A DNA stretch of 64,000 bases from Plasmopara viticola (GCA_001695595.3 MBPM02000042.1:602563-666562); one strand, 5' to 3'. Shown: positions 44,516 to 54,828, counted from the stretch's first letter. Made by a program: numbers and translations. Notes: generated by a model not told the origin, from the letters alone.

Positions 44516-46942
44516 TTATTCTTGTATAATCTTATAATCCTTTTTTATAATCTCTCCAAGTCCTGGCTTAAGCGAAGTCAAAGGAATTGCAGCCTGCAAT
44601 TCTTTCTCCCGTTGCAATTTTTCGTGATAAAAGCTCCCGTACTTAGCAGAATTCGGTAGAAAAGTACTATTAGTGCGTAGTCCGTAATTGTTGCGGCGCC
44701 GCCTTAAAACCTGTAAAGTGTGAACGACAAACTCTTTTTCGGTCACACCGGCAACATTATTGCACTGTTGCACGGAGGGTAGAGACTGACATGACTTTGT
44801 GTCGAGCTTTTTGGCCTCTAGCACACGTCGAAATGTGTGTTTGAGCTCTTCAACATCTTGCAACGACAATTTCTCATCTTCGAGCATTGACCAAATTTTC
44901 GCAAGTGACTTTAGGGGTGTAGAGTGCATTGAAATCGCTATCGAGTCGTCCCTTATTGCCTGCGGTATGATAGAAGGGTGTCGAGATTTTGTTCGACTTC
45001 TTGGTCTCTCTATCATACCTTCACTATCGCGGTGCAATAATTGGCCGTACTCATTTCTTGGGTCGTCAGCTGCGACCTTTTCCTTTGTCGCCTCCGATTC
45101 TTCAAGCGACGATAATCGTATCAATTGATGATGAAAAGTATCGCGCAGTTTTCGCTCCAGTCGTCGATCAGACTTGATCCATGTGGTTGCAAAGAGTGCG
45201 AGGAAAATGTCTACAGCGATACAATCGGCCGACATGACACTTTTTGTTACGTTTGCATGCGATAGAGGAACAAGTCGTGTAAGCAAAGCTTTCGTGTCTT
45301 CAAGAATGTCTTGGTCGACAAACGATAAATGATGTGTCAAAAGCTCGAATGCTAGATCGCGTGGAAATCCCCAATTTTCTTCAGTAAAAGTCTCCTCCAC
45401 CGCAGCGAGCGATGACACGGCAGGGTCAAGCTCCAAAATGTCACCAAGCAAATCCACGACCGCATTGAACAAGCAAGCCATTTGGTGTTCACCAGCTGCT
45501 AGAAAATCGTCGGTCGGAATATCGAGCGCAAAGGGTACGAGGTCACAAAGTCGGTTAAAAAGTGCAATACGAACATCGGCGGCAACAAAGTCTTGCTGTT
45601 GCTGGTCGAGCTCAGAAACGGAATCGTGATGTCGTGTTGCTTGCGCGTGCTGACTGCGTTCAACAACATGTTTTGGGAGACAATCCATCAAAGCAGTCGA
45701 AGCACGATCCGCACCACGATGCAGAGTGATTTGAAGTTGTTCATGGTAGTGGAGACAGCTCTCGACGACTTCCATCAAATGATAGTCGGCGAGTGCTGGC
45801 TCCTTATTCTGCGCACGGAAGAAATCTTTCATAAAACAATGAAGTGGTCTTCGGACAACTGTGATCGATACGACATTGCCGTCCAGCCCAGGTTTAATTC
45901 GTTCTTGTCGTAAAGTCCGTGCATCACACTCAAGTTTCTCAAGGTAAAGCCGAAGCAAAATACGATTCAGAAGCTTTTTTTCTAAAACGCGACGAATTTG
46001 AGGCCGTGTGTCTAATTGGGCACGTAATGTCGCTGGGATCATCTGGTGTTTGACAACTGCCGCCACTTCGCTCGTCGCCTTCCTTTGCATGTCATTCTCG
46101 TCTCTGTCACGTTGTTTAAGGTATTGACTACTATCCCAGTCGTTGTCTTCGCTCTCCACTTTCCAGTGGTCTCCACTTCGAGCATTGTAAAGAGGCTTTT
46201 GTGGGAATGTTTCATCGGTTTGCGTGCTAATTGTGCTCGTACGCAACATGTTATGCATCATTTGATGTCCTTTCTTGACTGATGCATAGCGCCAAAGTAA
46301 AGACACGGCTTTTGAGTTGCTAAAGCGGTCAATTTCATTGAGTATGCAAACACTGCGTTCTTCTCCTTCAAGAAGCGTCCTGAGATGCTGCTCAAAGTCA
46401 CTCAAAAAGCTTTCAAACGTACATACAGGTTCAACACGAGCCAAGGTGTCTTCGTTGCTGTCTTCAACTCCATAAAGTTTGCTTTCGTCAACGTCTAGAG
46501 CAACGTCTTCGCTTTCGTTTATGTCATCAGATTCTCGTATGACACCAAAATCAAAGCCATCGAATCGTGTTGCTTCCATTGTGTCTTGGGCATCTCGAAC
46601 GCGACGTATGACGAGTTGTAATTGGCCATTCTCCACCGTAAGACGATTGGCACATTGACGAACCTTTTGCAACTCAGCTCGTAGGCTCTGTTCGTTCACC
46701 CGATGACTCGCAATCTCATCTTCATAACGTTGCATCATAATCGATTGTTGCTCTAGACTTTCCGCGAAAACTCTTTCTTTAAAAACGAGTTGGTCGTGAA
46801 GTCGCTGCGTCTTTTGTAATGCTGCATTTGCCACTTGGAGCAACACAAACACATTTAGCGATGTGAGATCCCACACTTGGCCAATGAGTCGACAGAGTCT
46901 CGGAGAATAAAGCGATAGCAATGCCACAACCTTTTTCAGCAT
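44516..46942 (-). CDS. Large coiled-coil protein of unknown function
   Basis: Single uninterrupted frame of 808 residues, ATG at 46942. The first 120 residues form a long helix with heptad character (ALQKTQRLHDQLVFKERVF, EQSLRAELQKVRQCANRL). The middle has acidic segments (DDINESEDVALDVDESK) and alpha-helical domains with motifs such as RVLEKKLLNRILLRLYLEKL. The C-terminus ends GLGEIIKKDYKIIQE after YGSFYHEKLQREKELQAAIP. I do not recognise a named domain; composition resembles cytoskeletal or axonemal proteins of flagellates, but that is only a guess. It is divergent from the next coiled-coil gene, with 350 bp between starts, and its 3' end is only 45 bp from the GH1 start. Confidence 0.72.
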   Translation of the reverse strand: MLKKVVALLSLYSPRLCRLIGQVWDLTSLNVFVLLQVANAALQKTQRLHDQLVFKERVFAESLEQQSIMMQRYEDEIASHRVNEQSLRAELQKVRQCANRLTVENGQLQLVIRRVRDAQDTMEATRFDGFDFGVIRESDDINESEDVALDVDESKLYGVEDSNEDTLARVEPVCTFESFLSDFEQHLRTLLEGEERSVCILNEIDRFSNSKAVSLLWRYASVKKGHQMMHNMLRTSTISTQTDETFPQKPLYNARSGDHWKVESEDNDWDSSQYLKQRDRDENDMQRKATSEVAAVVKHQMIPATLRAQLDTRPQIRRVLEKKLLNRILLRLYLEKLECDARTLRQERIKPGLDGNVVSITVVRRPLHCFMKDFFRAQNKEPALADYHLMEVVESCLHYHEQLQITLHRGADRASTALMDCLPKHVVERSQHAQATRHHDSVSELDQQQQDFVAADVRIALFNRLCDLVPFALDIPTDDFLAAGEHQMACLFNAVVDLLGDILELDPAVSSLAAVEETFTEENWGFPRDLAFELLTHHLSFVDQDILEDTKALLTRLVPLSHANVTKSVMSADCIAVDIFLALFATTWIKSDRRLERKLRDTFHHQLIRLSSLEESEATKEKVAADDPRNEYGQLLHRDSEGMIERPRSRTKSRHPSIIPQAIRDDSIAISMHSTPLKSLAKIWSMLEDEKLSLQDVEELKHTFRRVLEAKKLDTKSCQSLPSVQQCNNVAGVTEKEFVVHTLQVLRRRRNNYGLRTNSTFLPNSAKYGSFYHEKLQREKELQAAIPLTSLKPGLGEIIKKDYKIIQE

Positions 46943-47292
46943 ATTAGCGCAAACAATATGGTACGATGAACAGCGCGTTGGTATTTGAGTGCCAGCATCC
47001 GTTCCAGCGGCATCTGCTGCGGATGGGAGCTTGGGTAACTGATGGATACACTCATAAATGTACGACTCGAGCAGCTATTTACGACACGGATACAGAAAGT
47101 TAGAAAGCATCACAAAGGTTAGATAAACAAGGTGGACCATACATCCAAGTCATGACCCGTGAAGTGATTCGACTGCATGGGAATTTGACACGATGGACAG
47201 AATAGCTCTACGTTTTTATCCAGTCTATTTATATGAATCCATCTTCGTCCAAGTAGTTAGAGAGTGATTACCTAGTGCCTTCACATTGCGAG
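46943..47292. promoter_or_regulatory. Shared intergenic/promoter region of divergent coiled-coil genes
   Basis: 350 bp separate the two start codons. No specific motif was recognised. The head-to-head arrangement suggests a common or overlapping promoter. Confidence 0.35.
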
Positions 47293-48528
47293 ATGGCGTC
47301 TTCCTCTCCAAAGACATGGGCTCAGGAGCGTAAGATTAATCAGTCATCTAATCAGCAATCGCAACAAAATAGCTCTATTGATACCCCATTGCCATTATCA
47401 AAGCAGCTCGATGAAAACACGGTGCCTACGTCCCCGGAAATTGAAAGCTCCTGTTTCAATCCAACCGACAATCATAGAGGTAATGAGGTCGAAAGCCAAC
47501 TTTGCACGAAGAAGGAGACTTATGAGGCTCTCGAACAGCGCTGTCGGCAACTTCAGGAAGACATTGAAGTGCTAGCAACTCATATGGACAAACAGGATGG
47601 GATTTACAAGCGCGAACGTAAAAAAGCAGACGATGAACGTCTTGTGCTACTGCAAAGAAATGCTTCGCTCGAACGTGAAGTCGACAGCTTGCTTGTGGAA
47701 AAAGACGCTTTGCTTAAGCAAAGTGCGCGGTTAACCGCACAGTGTGCAGATGAAGAACAGCAGGCAAATGATGCGCGTGAAGCACACGATGAAGTACTTA
47801 GTGCTCTTGCACACCAGCAGCAACAGACCGAAGTTCTTCAGACTGCTGCAATTTCTGCTCGTCAAGACCGAGTGGAAATGCGTGAAGCATTGAATAAAAC
47901 TCAGATGCTTTGCTGTAGGCTGGAAGAGGAGCTTGCATCGGCTCATACCCAGGTCTTAAATCTCCAAAACGAGCGAGATACTTTACAAGCTGTATTGGAT
48001 GCTACTGTCACCGGTGCTGCTAGCCTTGAGGCCCGCCAATTGCAAGCACAAGACGAGGTAATTGCGAGTTTGCGCGCTGATTTAATGCAAACGGAATTTG
48101 AGCTCAAGACGCTGTTAGTTGATAAAGTCACGCTGGAAGAGAAGCTTCAGCAGCGATCAGCAAGTTCCCACTATGCGAACTTTGACATCATTCCATTGGA
48201 TGGCAACAATATCGCGAAGCGGAAAGGCTCGAAAAAGCGTACGACAATCCGCCCTGTTAAGGCCAACAAAGAAGCCATCAATCGGCGCGGGTCGGATATT
48301 TTCAACAATTTGATGGAATTGCCAAATTCTGTTACTGAGTCACGAGATTGTGCGCACGCAACAACCTCGTCTAGTCAGGGTCAAAAAGACCAAGATCTTC
48401 GACAAGGACGTAGTTTTCGCGATCGAATTGCACCGCCAAGCGGCTTGACATCGTTCGTGGCGAAGACTGTCCAGTCAGCACGGAAACATCTGGCTACACC
48501 TTTGCAGAATACATTTGGAAGCTCGTAA
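47293..48528 (+). CDS. Coiled-coil protein of unknown function
   Basis: Single exon, 411 residues; the first ATG in frame is 47293 (MASSSPKTWAQ). A polar, Ser/Gln/Asn-rich N-terminus of about 70 residues is followed by a long coiled coil (about 75-290) with many Gln, Glu and Ala at heptad positions (LEREVDSLLVEKDALLKQSA, EARQLQAQDEVIASLRADL). A basic region then reads KRKGSKKRTTIRPVKANKE, and the C-terminus is Ser/Arg-rich. It could be a structural or tethering protein; no catalytic domain is visible. Its neighbour on the other strand is also a coiled-coil protein, which may hint at a shared structure, but this is inference. Confidence 0.75.
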   Translation: MASSSPKTWAQERKINQSSNQQSQQNSSIDTPLPLSKQLDENTVPTSPEIESSCFNPTDNHRGNEVESQLCTKKETYEALEQRCRQLQEDIEVLATHMDKQDGIYKRERKKADDERLVLLQRNASLEREVDSLLVEKDALLKQSARLTAQCADEEQQANDAREAHDEVLSALAHQQQQTEVLQTAAISARQDRVEMREALNKTQMLCCRLEEELASAHTQVLNLQNERDTLQAVLDATVTGAASLEARQLQAQDEVIASLRADLMQTEFELKTLLVDKVTLEEKLQQRSASSHYANFDIIPLDGNNIAKRKGSKKRTTIRPVKANKEAINRRGSDIFNNLMELPNSVTESRDCAHATTSSSQGQKDQDLRQGRSFRDRIAPPSGLTSFVAKTVQSARKHLATPLQNTFGSS

Positions 48529-48663
48529 TCCTAATGCTGTTACATTCTCACAAGAGTTTGTTAGGACATCAAAAGTCCTTTACTTTCTTTTATTCAAATA
48601 GCATTAAAAACCCTTATACTTGAAGTCGGCGATTATTGCTACTATTCATGTCCATGTCCAACC

Positions 48664-49338
48664 TCATTCCGTCTCTTCAAGAAGAGGCTTAGCAACCTTT
48701 GAGTGGCTCATGTAGGATAGATAGGCGTTCCAAAAGAGCCCCATGACGTTGGAAAAGAGCACTTGCATTTTTCCCGGCACAAAGCGGAAGTTAAAAATCT
48801 GAGCTGGCACCCAAACGATCCAATTGGTTTTTGTAATGGGCCACCAATCAGCACGTATTTTGTCTGGAATGTCCTCAGCGTGTCCCTCTAGCGTCAATAC
48901 TAATGACAAAAAGATTGGTAGAAAGGTAGGTGCAAAGCCCAATTGATCCAGAGCTAGTCGTTTAGCAATTGCAGTTGTAGAGACGCCAGGTAGTGTCGAG
49001 CTCAGAAATCTATACCACACGTGGAGGATGGGCGAGATTACGACCCCACCCAGGAACGTGAAGATAGCAGTGCGTTTGACATCTAGCTTGGCGCTACCGT
49101 CTTCGGCTTCGAGTAAAAGCTGACACCCGATGTCGCCAAGCCCCGCAATGGTGCCACCCGTCACAATCTTGGTGCTTATCGGGTGAGTCTCTAAGAGCAA
49201 AGTATACGAATCCCAGACGCGGCGGATGCCTTGAGGTTTAGCCGACAGTGAGGACGATGAGAATGCGGTGTGGTGACGCAATCGCAGCGCCAAGCGAGGG
49301 ACCGATGGTCGTGATAGAGATCGCAGTGCCGACAGCAT
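48664..49338 (-). CDS. Mpv17/PMP22 family membrane protein
   Basis: Single exon, 224 residues from the first ATG in frame at 49338. The N-terminus (MLSALRSLSRPSVPRLALRL) is Arg/Ser-rich with no acidic residues, a likely mitochondrial presequence. The family pattern follows: WDSYTLLLETHPISTKIVTG, GDIGCQLLLE, the GGVVISPILHVWYRFL block, KRLALDQLGFAPTF, and the signature WWPITKTNWIVWVPAQIFNF then RFVPGKMQVLFSN and FWNAYLSYMSH. Mpv17-type proteins have four membrane segments and sit in the inner mitochondrial membrane or peroxisome, where channel or metabolite homeostasis roles are proposed. It is convergent with the coiled-coil gene, 135 bp apart. Confidence 0.92.
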   Translation of the reverse strand: MLSALRSLSRPSVPRLALRLRHHTAFSSSSLSAKPQGIRRVWDSYTLLLETHPISTKIVTGGTIAGLGDIGCQLLLEAEDGSAKLDVKRTAIFTFLGGVVISPILHVWYRFLSSTLPGVSTTAIAKRLALDQLGFAPTFLPIFLSLVLTLEGHAEDIPDKIRADWWPITKTNWIVWVPAQIFNFRFVPGKMQVLFSNVMGLFWNAYLSYMSHSKVAKPLLEETE

Positions 49339-49873
49339 TCCAAGATACAAGGTCGCGTCTATTTGACAAGTTACGAAACTTTAAAGTTTTCCTTTAATGA
49401 TTTAAATAGAATATGCTCGCAGCGTGCAATGTGGTTAAATGCTAGCTTCGATGGGCATATTTATATCATTAGTGGGTTATTCCTAGTTAAAATTCTGTCG
49501 AATAGAAACCCAGATTTTGGCAGATAATTACCGGATATTTACCGGTAATAGCGGGCAATTCTGCATCTTTATGAGAACGTTGAAGAGGAAGGAGAACATG
49601 CTTATTAATAAATTTAAATACATTGCTGTAGAGAAGTAGCCATTAATGTTGGCTTAAAATGTTCACTAGAAATGGGTTATTACTATATGATCAATCAGTC
49701 ATACACCAAGATATTATAAGGGATAGAAGTTTTTTGTAGCATTGACTGTCATGTCGATAGTACATATTAAAAAATTGAAAATTGTAATAATTCTTATTGG
49801 ACATATTACAATTCAAATTTACATGCGGTCATGAAGAGTCACGAGCAGCTTTTCCCAAATCTACAATTCTTCT
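49339..49873. other. AT-rich intergenic region
   Basis: About 535 bp between divergent starts. AT-rich with short self-similar pieces such as TACCGGATATTTACCGGTAA and repeated TTATTA strings. No gene or recognised regulatory motif. Confidence 0.5.
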
Positions 49874-52255
49874 ATGGATAAAGAATCAAGGCAGCTCGTT
49901 GCATTGATCAACTACAGTTCTCAAGCAGTAAAAGACCAAGCATCAGAAAGAATTGAGTGCATTAGCGACAATGTCCAATTGGACTTTACTGCCATAGTTA
50001 ACGAAGAAACGGAACCAGGATCGGAATGCGTGCAGCTTGAACAGCCAAGTGGGAATTCGATTAGTGGTCGTAGTGACTCCAATACTACTATTCGGTGGAA
50101 CGCTACTACGACAATTCTGGATAATGGTAGCTCTGAGACTTCGGGTGAAGTTACGCGATGGCTGGAGCTGTACGACCCGGGTTATGAAGTCATGTATTAT
50201 TTTTCACAGCAGTTTGGCGAGTTTCGTTGGGGACCTCTTGAGGCGTCAGCTTTGATTCGACGATGTAATAGTAGCTCTGTGTTGAGTGCAATAGTATCTT
50301 TGCAATGTGCTGCTAGATGCCAGCAAGCTCGAAAAAAAGTTTTAAAGATGCAGCAAAAATTGGAGATGCACTCATCAGATCAAAGTATAACCACCGAAAA
50401 TAGCCACCGAGACGAAGACAATGACACAACATACACTACAGCAAGTTTGGAAATGCCACTTCATCAGTGGGTTGAGGTGTATGATCCTACTACTCAAATG
50501 CAGTACTTCCACAACCCATGCACTGGCGAAACTCGCTGGGATCTTCCTGGAAATTGTGTATCTTCGATTGATGAGCGTCAAGTTGCTGCTGCCATTTCAA
50601 TACAGTCACTGTCGCGTGGATACATTGCTCGTACTAAGGTTCGAGATTATCGAGAACGCTCTTTGTTGCAAGGTGTAAACCATACGTCTCAAGAAGGTGA
50701 GACTTCATGTCGTGGGATGAAGGATCCACAACACCAAGTCGGTGACTTTTTTGAAAAGTTTGACGATTGCAAGCACGAGGTGTTTCAGACGCACACTATA
50801 AATGATGCAAATAATGTGGCACACTCAATACCTAATTATCTAGACATCGAAGAAGAGCAAGTCGTTTGTGAGCATTTAGCACAGGAGCAAGAAAAAAATG
50901 AGGATGCTTGCATGTCTATGCACCATGAAGAGAAGTTGCAATGTCAAAGAGGCGACAACTTTTGGGGTATTCAAGCAGAGGAAGCAAGGCAAAATGCCGC
51001 AAATATTGCAATGGCTCTGGAAGAAAAAGCTAGTCGCCATTTTGAAGACACTGTATTGGAGCAAGCTCTCAAAGCGGCGTGGGAAGATGAAAAATTACAA
51101 TTGTTATGCACTGGCGAACCTCGCTGGGATCTTTCTGGAAATTGTGTATCTTCGATTGATGAGCGCAAAGTTGCTGCTGCCATTTCAATACAGTCACTGT
51201 CGCGTGGATACATTGCTCGTACTAAGGTTCGAGATTATCGAGAACGCTCTTTGTTGCAAGGTGTAAATCATACGTCTCAAGAAGGTGAGACTTCATGTCG
51301 TGGGATGAAGGATCCACAACACCAAGACGGTGACGTTCTTAAAAAGTTTGACGATTGCAAGCACGAGGTGTTACAGACGCACACTATAAATGATGCAACC
51401 ATTGTGGCACACTCAATACCTAATTATCTAGACATCGAGGAAGAGCAAGTCGTTTGTGAGCGTTTAGCACAGGAGCAAGAAAAAAATGAGGATGCTTGCA
51501 TGCTTATGCACCATGAAGAGAAGTTACAATGTCAAAGAGGGGACAGCTTTTGGGGTATTCAAGCAGAGGAAGCAAGGCAAAATGCCGCAAATATTGCAAT
51601 GGCTCTGGAAGAAAAAGCTAGTCGCCATTTTGAAGACTTTGTATTAGAGCAAGCTCTCAAAGCGGCGTGGGAAGTTAAAAAATTACAATTGTCATCAAAC
51701 GAACAAGCTGCACACAATGGGCTAAGACAGCGCATGCAAGCACGTTATCTAAGTTGGTTCTACCACCAGTGTGTATCAGTCGATGGGTTGCTTGATTATC
51801 GGTGGCCAACCCACCAGCACCAAGAACGCCCGAATGGTGCGTCATCACCAGGTAAACAGCAAAGAATTCCGGTTTGTGCCGAGTCAGCGACGCTCGCCTT
51901 ACCTCATTCAGGTGAATTTGTATCACACAATCATTCGAGGTCTGAAGATCTACATTGCAGACTTCGAACATCTCTAACCGTTCACCACCAAAGCATTTGT
52001 AAGCCAAATGGCACCCACTTTGTAGTTACCAAAGCTTCCCGAGAATGTGCGTTTGATGAAGCTACGGCTGCAAAGCTTATAAAAGCGCGGAACATCAACA
52101 AGGGTGTAGTAAATAAATGTAAGCCCCATATCGGAGAAGAATGCCGAATGAAAACGACGAAGAGAGGATCTAATGTCAAAAATGACCAATATCGAGTAGG
52201 TATCCGTCCGTGTTGTACTACTATGCTAATTTTAACGAACATTTCTCAAACGTAG
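49874..52255 (+). CDS. WW- and IQ-domain protein with internal duplication
   Basis: Single exon, 793 residues, ATG at 49874. A degenerate WW domain lies near residues 96-122 (WLELYDPGYEVMYYF, ending FRWGP) followed by an IQ-like motif (VSLQCAARCQQARKKV). A second WW follows at about 199-226 (WVEVYDPTTQMQYFHNPCTG, ETRWDLP) and an IQ motif (AISIQSLSRGYIARTKVRDY). From the second half of that WW onward, 196 residues are duplicated (216-411 and 412-607), so the second unit has only half a WW domain (CTGEPRWDLSG) but an intact IQ motif. Units contain acidic helices (LAQEQEKNEDAC, GIQAEEARQNAANIAMALEE). IQ motifs bind calmodulin; WW domains bind proline motifs. It is probably a cytoskeletal or flagellar scaffold. 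The C-terminal 180 residues are polar and unrecognised. Confidence 0.82.
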   Translation: MDKESRQLVALINYSSQAVKDQASERIECISDNVQLDFTAIVNEETEPGSECVQLEQPSGNSISGRSDSNTTIRWNATTTILDNGSSETSGEVTRWLELYDPGYEVMYYFSQQFGEFRWGPLEASALIRRCNSSSVLSAIVSLQCAARCQQARKKVLKMQQKLEMHSSDQSITTENSHRDEDNDTTYTTASLEMPLHQWVEVYDPTTQMQYFHNPCTGETRWDLPGNCVSSIDERQVAAAISIQSLSRGYIARTKVRDYRERSLLQGVNHTSQEGETSCRGMKDPQHQVGDFFEKFDDCKHEVFQTHTINDANNVAHSIPNYLDIEEEQVVCEHLAQEQEKNEDACMSMHHEEKLQCQRGDNFWGIQAEEARQNAANIAMALEEKASRHFEDTVLEQALKAAWEDEKLQLLCTGEPRWDLSGNCVSSIDERKVAAAISIQSLSRGYIARTKVRDYRERSLLQGVNHTSQEGETSCRGMKDPQHQDGDVLKKFDDCKHEVLQTHTINDATIVAHSIPNYLDIEEEQVVCERLAQEQEKNEDACMLMHHEEKLQCQRGDSFWGIQAEEARQNAANIAMALEEKASRHFEDFVLEQALKAAWEVKKLQLSSNEQAAHNGLRQRMQARYLSWFYHQCVSVDGLLDYRWPTHQHQERPNGASSPGKQQRIPVCAESATLALPHSGEFVSHNHSRSEDLHCRLRTSLTVHHQSICKPNGTHFVVTKASRECAFDEATAAKLIKARNINKGVVNKCKPHIGEECRMKTTKRGSNVKNDQYRVGIRPCCTTMLILTNISQT
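50519..51694 (+). repeat. 588-bp in-frame tandem duplication in WW/IQ gene
   Basis: Unit 1 is 50519-51106 and unit 2 is 51107 to about 51694. The shared register is exact (588 bp, 196 codons) and the units differ at only a few percent of positions, many of them amino-acid changing (VGDFFEKF versus DGDVLKKF). The breakpoints fall inside the WW domain codon string ATGCACTGGCGAA. Confidence 0.92.
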
Positions 52256-52444
52256 ACGCCCAATCTACATCTTTCTGCCAGATTTAACGGAGTGCCTTAC
52301 AAACCAAATCAGGTAAGCAGCGACAAAGCTGGTCAATTTATCGAAAGGGCTTACAAATAGGGTGCTGTACAGATAAGCCCCACTCGAGACATTTTAGATG
52401 TAAATCATCGTAAGTTGAAGCAACTTCCATCTCTCGTCAAAACA

Positions 52445-53323
52445 ATGAAGAAGCCGAAGATGTGTCAACCACAAGAGGTCAAGATTAGGGCTAAATCAAC
52501 TTTTAGTGCTTTAAGCAATCCTGCTCCGCCATCGCTTGAGTCCGAAGGCGGCGTCGATTTGAAGATGGATAGAGACGATGCCAGCCTTCATGCCCACTTT
52601 AAGCGACAAGATCATGCGATTCTATCCAAGATATTTTCACTTATAGACTTGGATCAAAGTGGCATCGTAGACCTCGACGAAATGAGGTGGGCTCTTCAAC
52701 ATGACGCAGAAATCCAAGCACTTGCCAAGACTTCACCATTGCTTCGCATCCTGCTCAAACAAGGCAATTTGGAAGATTTGTTCTCCACACGAGCCGTCGA
52801 CCCTAGCAAAAATAGTAAAGAGCTTTCCTGGGATGCTTTTTTGGCAGGAGGTGAGCGTTCATATCTCCGTCTGGTGTCAAATGGCCTCATTGAATCGCAC
52901 GTTGGTACTCGACTTGAGACTCGGAGTGGTGCTGACAAGATTGCAAGTGATGTAAGAAATGAAGAGCGCGAAAATTTACTAGCGAGAGAGATGGAAATTT
53001 CAAGCATTCGACGCGTCTTTGCATTGCTGGATAGCGGTAATAAAGGATTACTAAATGTTGCCGATATTCAGCGAAATTTGTACGATCTGATGGGTATCAT
53101 GCCTGAGACTTGTAAGAAAACCAGTACATATGACGAATTACGGGCACTAGTGAAAGCCTCAAGTACACTCCATTTGATGTTTCACGAGGAAATTTTTCGA
53201 AAAGCTTTCACGACGTATGAGCCTATGGACCCAGGCGGGATCAATGAAGAAGAGTTTGTTACTTTCTATCTCGAGATTGCTCAGATCGCAATCACAAACC
53301 ACATGGTGGCGCCAACCAACTGA
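52445..53323 (+). CDS. EF-hand protein
   Basis: Single exon, 292 residues from the first ATG in frame at 52445. One canonical EF-hand is clear (KIFSLIDLDQSGIVDLDEM, all loop ligands present). A second, degenerate pair member reads VFALLDSGNKGLLNVADIQR, with the loop lacking several acidic ligands, and a third possible region reads FTTYEPMDPGGINEEEFVTF. The N-terminal 50 residues are basic and Pro/Ser-rich without a signal peptide. It is a calcium-responsive protein of unknown target. It is tail-to-tail with the longin-like gene, only 40 bp apart, so their 3' UTRs probably overlap. Confidence 0.8.
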   Translation: MKKPKMCQPQEVKIRAKSTFSALSNPAPPSLESEGGVDLKMDRDDASLHAHFKRQDHAILSKIFSLIDLDQSGIVDLDEMRWALQHDAEIQALAKTSPLLRILLKQGNLEDLFSTRAVDPSKNSKELSWDAFLAGGERSYLRLVSNGLIESHVGTRLETRSGADKIASDVRNEERENLLAREMEISSIRRVFALLDSGNKGLLNVADIQRNLYDLMGIMPETCKKTSTYDELRALVKASSTLHLMFHEEIFRKAFTTYEPMDPGGINEEEFVTFYLEIAQIAITNHMVAPTN

Positions 53324-53363
53324 GATTCTTGTTTCGAGAAAGGCATAAAATAAGGTGTCACAT

Positions 53364-54828
53364 TCAAACAAGTATCTTCGTTTGAGCATCAAACAGTAGC
53401 TCTACAGTTTCAAACACCGCAGTGACAGCGAGGCGTACGCGCGAATCGGTCTCTGATTTCAATTTTGCTGGTGCGATCGGATAATACATACAACACGAAC
53501 CGCTTCTCCACGCCACAAGAGTAGATTGTTCTCTTTGTTTTTCTAAAGCTGTCGATGATATCAAGACAATTTGGTCGAGATTCTGTAAATGTTGCTGTGG
53601 TGCTAAGCGTACCAACTTGGAAGAAAGCAACGATAAATTTGCAAATGAAAAAGTACCAGTCTCGAAATTGCGATCAACTTCTTCTTGATATAAAGCTACT
53701 TTTTTTTCTTTAAAGTGGATTTGAAACACTCGCTGGAATTTGTGCGGCTCCAGATAATTAGTTACTGTGTTACGAAAGCCCCATCGAGTCTTCTTCTTTG
53801 CATTTGGCTTTCGAGGATGCCAACAAACACTTGAAGTAGCAATTGCTGGAATGACAGTCCCCATATTCAAGACGCGAGAAATGCGAAATTTCCGCATTCT
53901 ATCTTTTGGAACATCTAACAGCGTCAAATCCGTGCTGACCGCATGACGACATTCGTCTGCACGGTCAGCTTGTGATGTTTTGCTTTCATAGCTTTTCAAT
54001 TTGATATCGCGAGAGCATGACAAGTAAATAAAAAAGAGAAACGCGTCTTGATCGCTGGATGTATCTATGCTTGCACTAATTTGTTTATCCCCGAAAAAAA
54101 ATATGCTCTCACTTAGGCGAATAAGCTCTTGCTCAACAACTTCTTCGATAGCTTGAGTGAATGCTTGGCGGAAAAGACGAGGCTAAGTAATAGGCATGAC
54201 CTTTAAATCGAGTTTTGCTCGTCACAATTAATATCCAACCTACCGCTGTATTTACACGTTGCATTTCTGCGTTGCCGCATATATCGTACTTCAAAGCAAG
54301 ACGAGTTACTAGCCATCTATTGGGAACAAAGACGTCGGATCGTTTCAGTTGTTGTAAAAATGAGATTTGGGCAAGCACAAATCTTAAAAACTTACTTTGC
54401 TATTTCCACGTCAAAATCTGGAATGGTAAATAGTACCTACGGTTCGCTCGAATTAGCTGGCCCAGTTAATTAAAAACAAGCTTATAAAGAATACAAGGTC
54501 TAACCAAAAGAAGTTTGCGGGAAGGTGTGGTAGATATCACCATATTTTCAAGAGGCGTGGAAAACATAACGATCCCGGCGGCAACGCTCTTCTCTGTCGA
54601 TCGAATGCTGCTGCCTGAAAGGAATTAAAGAACAAAGCAGTGCGTTGCATTCAGTAAATGAGGTAACTACACGTGCTGCATCATACCTGCGAAGTTTTGC
54701 AGCGCAAAAATGAGTGCACTGAGGTTAAGACGCTCGGCCTTTGGATGCCTTGTACCAAAGGCGTCAGAAAAGGATCTGGTGTAGTGTAAAGCCCCTGAAG
54801 ACGTCTCGACCAGCACTACACCCTCCAT
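53364..54828 (-). CDS. Longin-domain-like protein, possible Fuzzy (CPLANE) homologue
   Basis: Model: exons 54828-54687, 54614-54505, 54436-54396, 54316-54244 and 54182-53364. Intron lengths are 72, 68, 79 and 61 nt; all have GT...AG ends and all phases join, giving 394 residues. The N-terminal part (MEGVVLVETSSGALHYTRSF, LIFALQNFAGSS, VMFSTPLENMVISTTPSRKL) has the alternating strand/helix pattern of a longin domain as in the FUZ/MON1/HPS1 group. Later segments include RLSESIFFFGDKQISASID and AFLFFIYLSC. Length is close to Fuzzy proteins (about 400 residues), which act with Inturned in ciliogenesis. The gene structure is well supported by phase; the family name is tentative. Confidence 0.68.
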
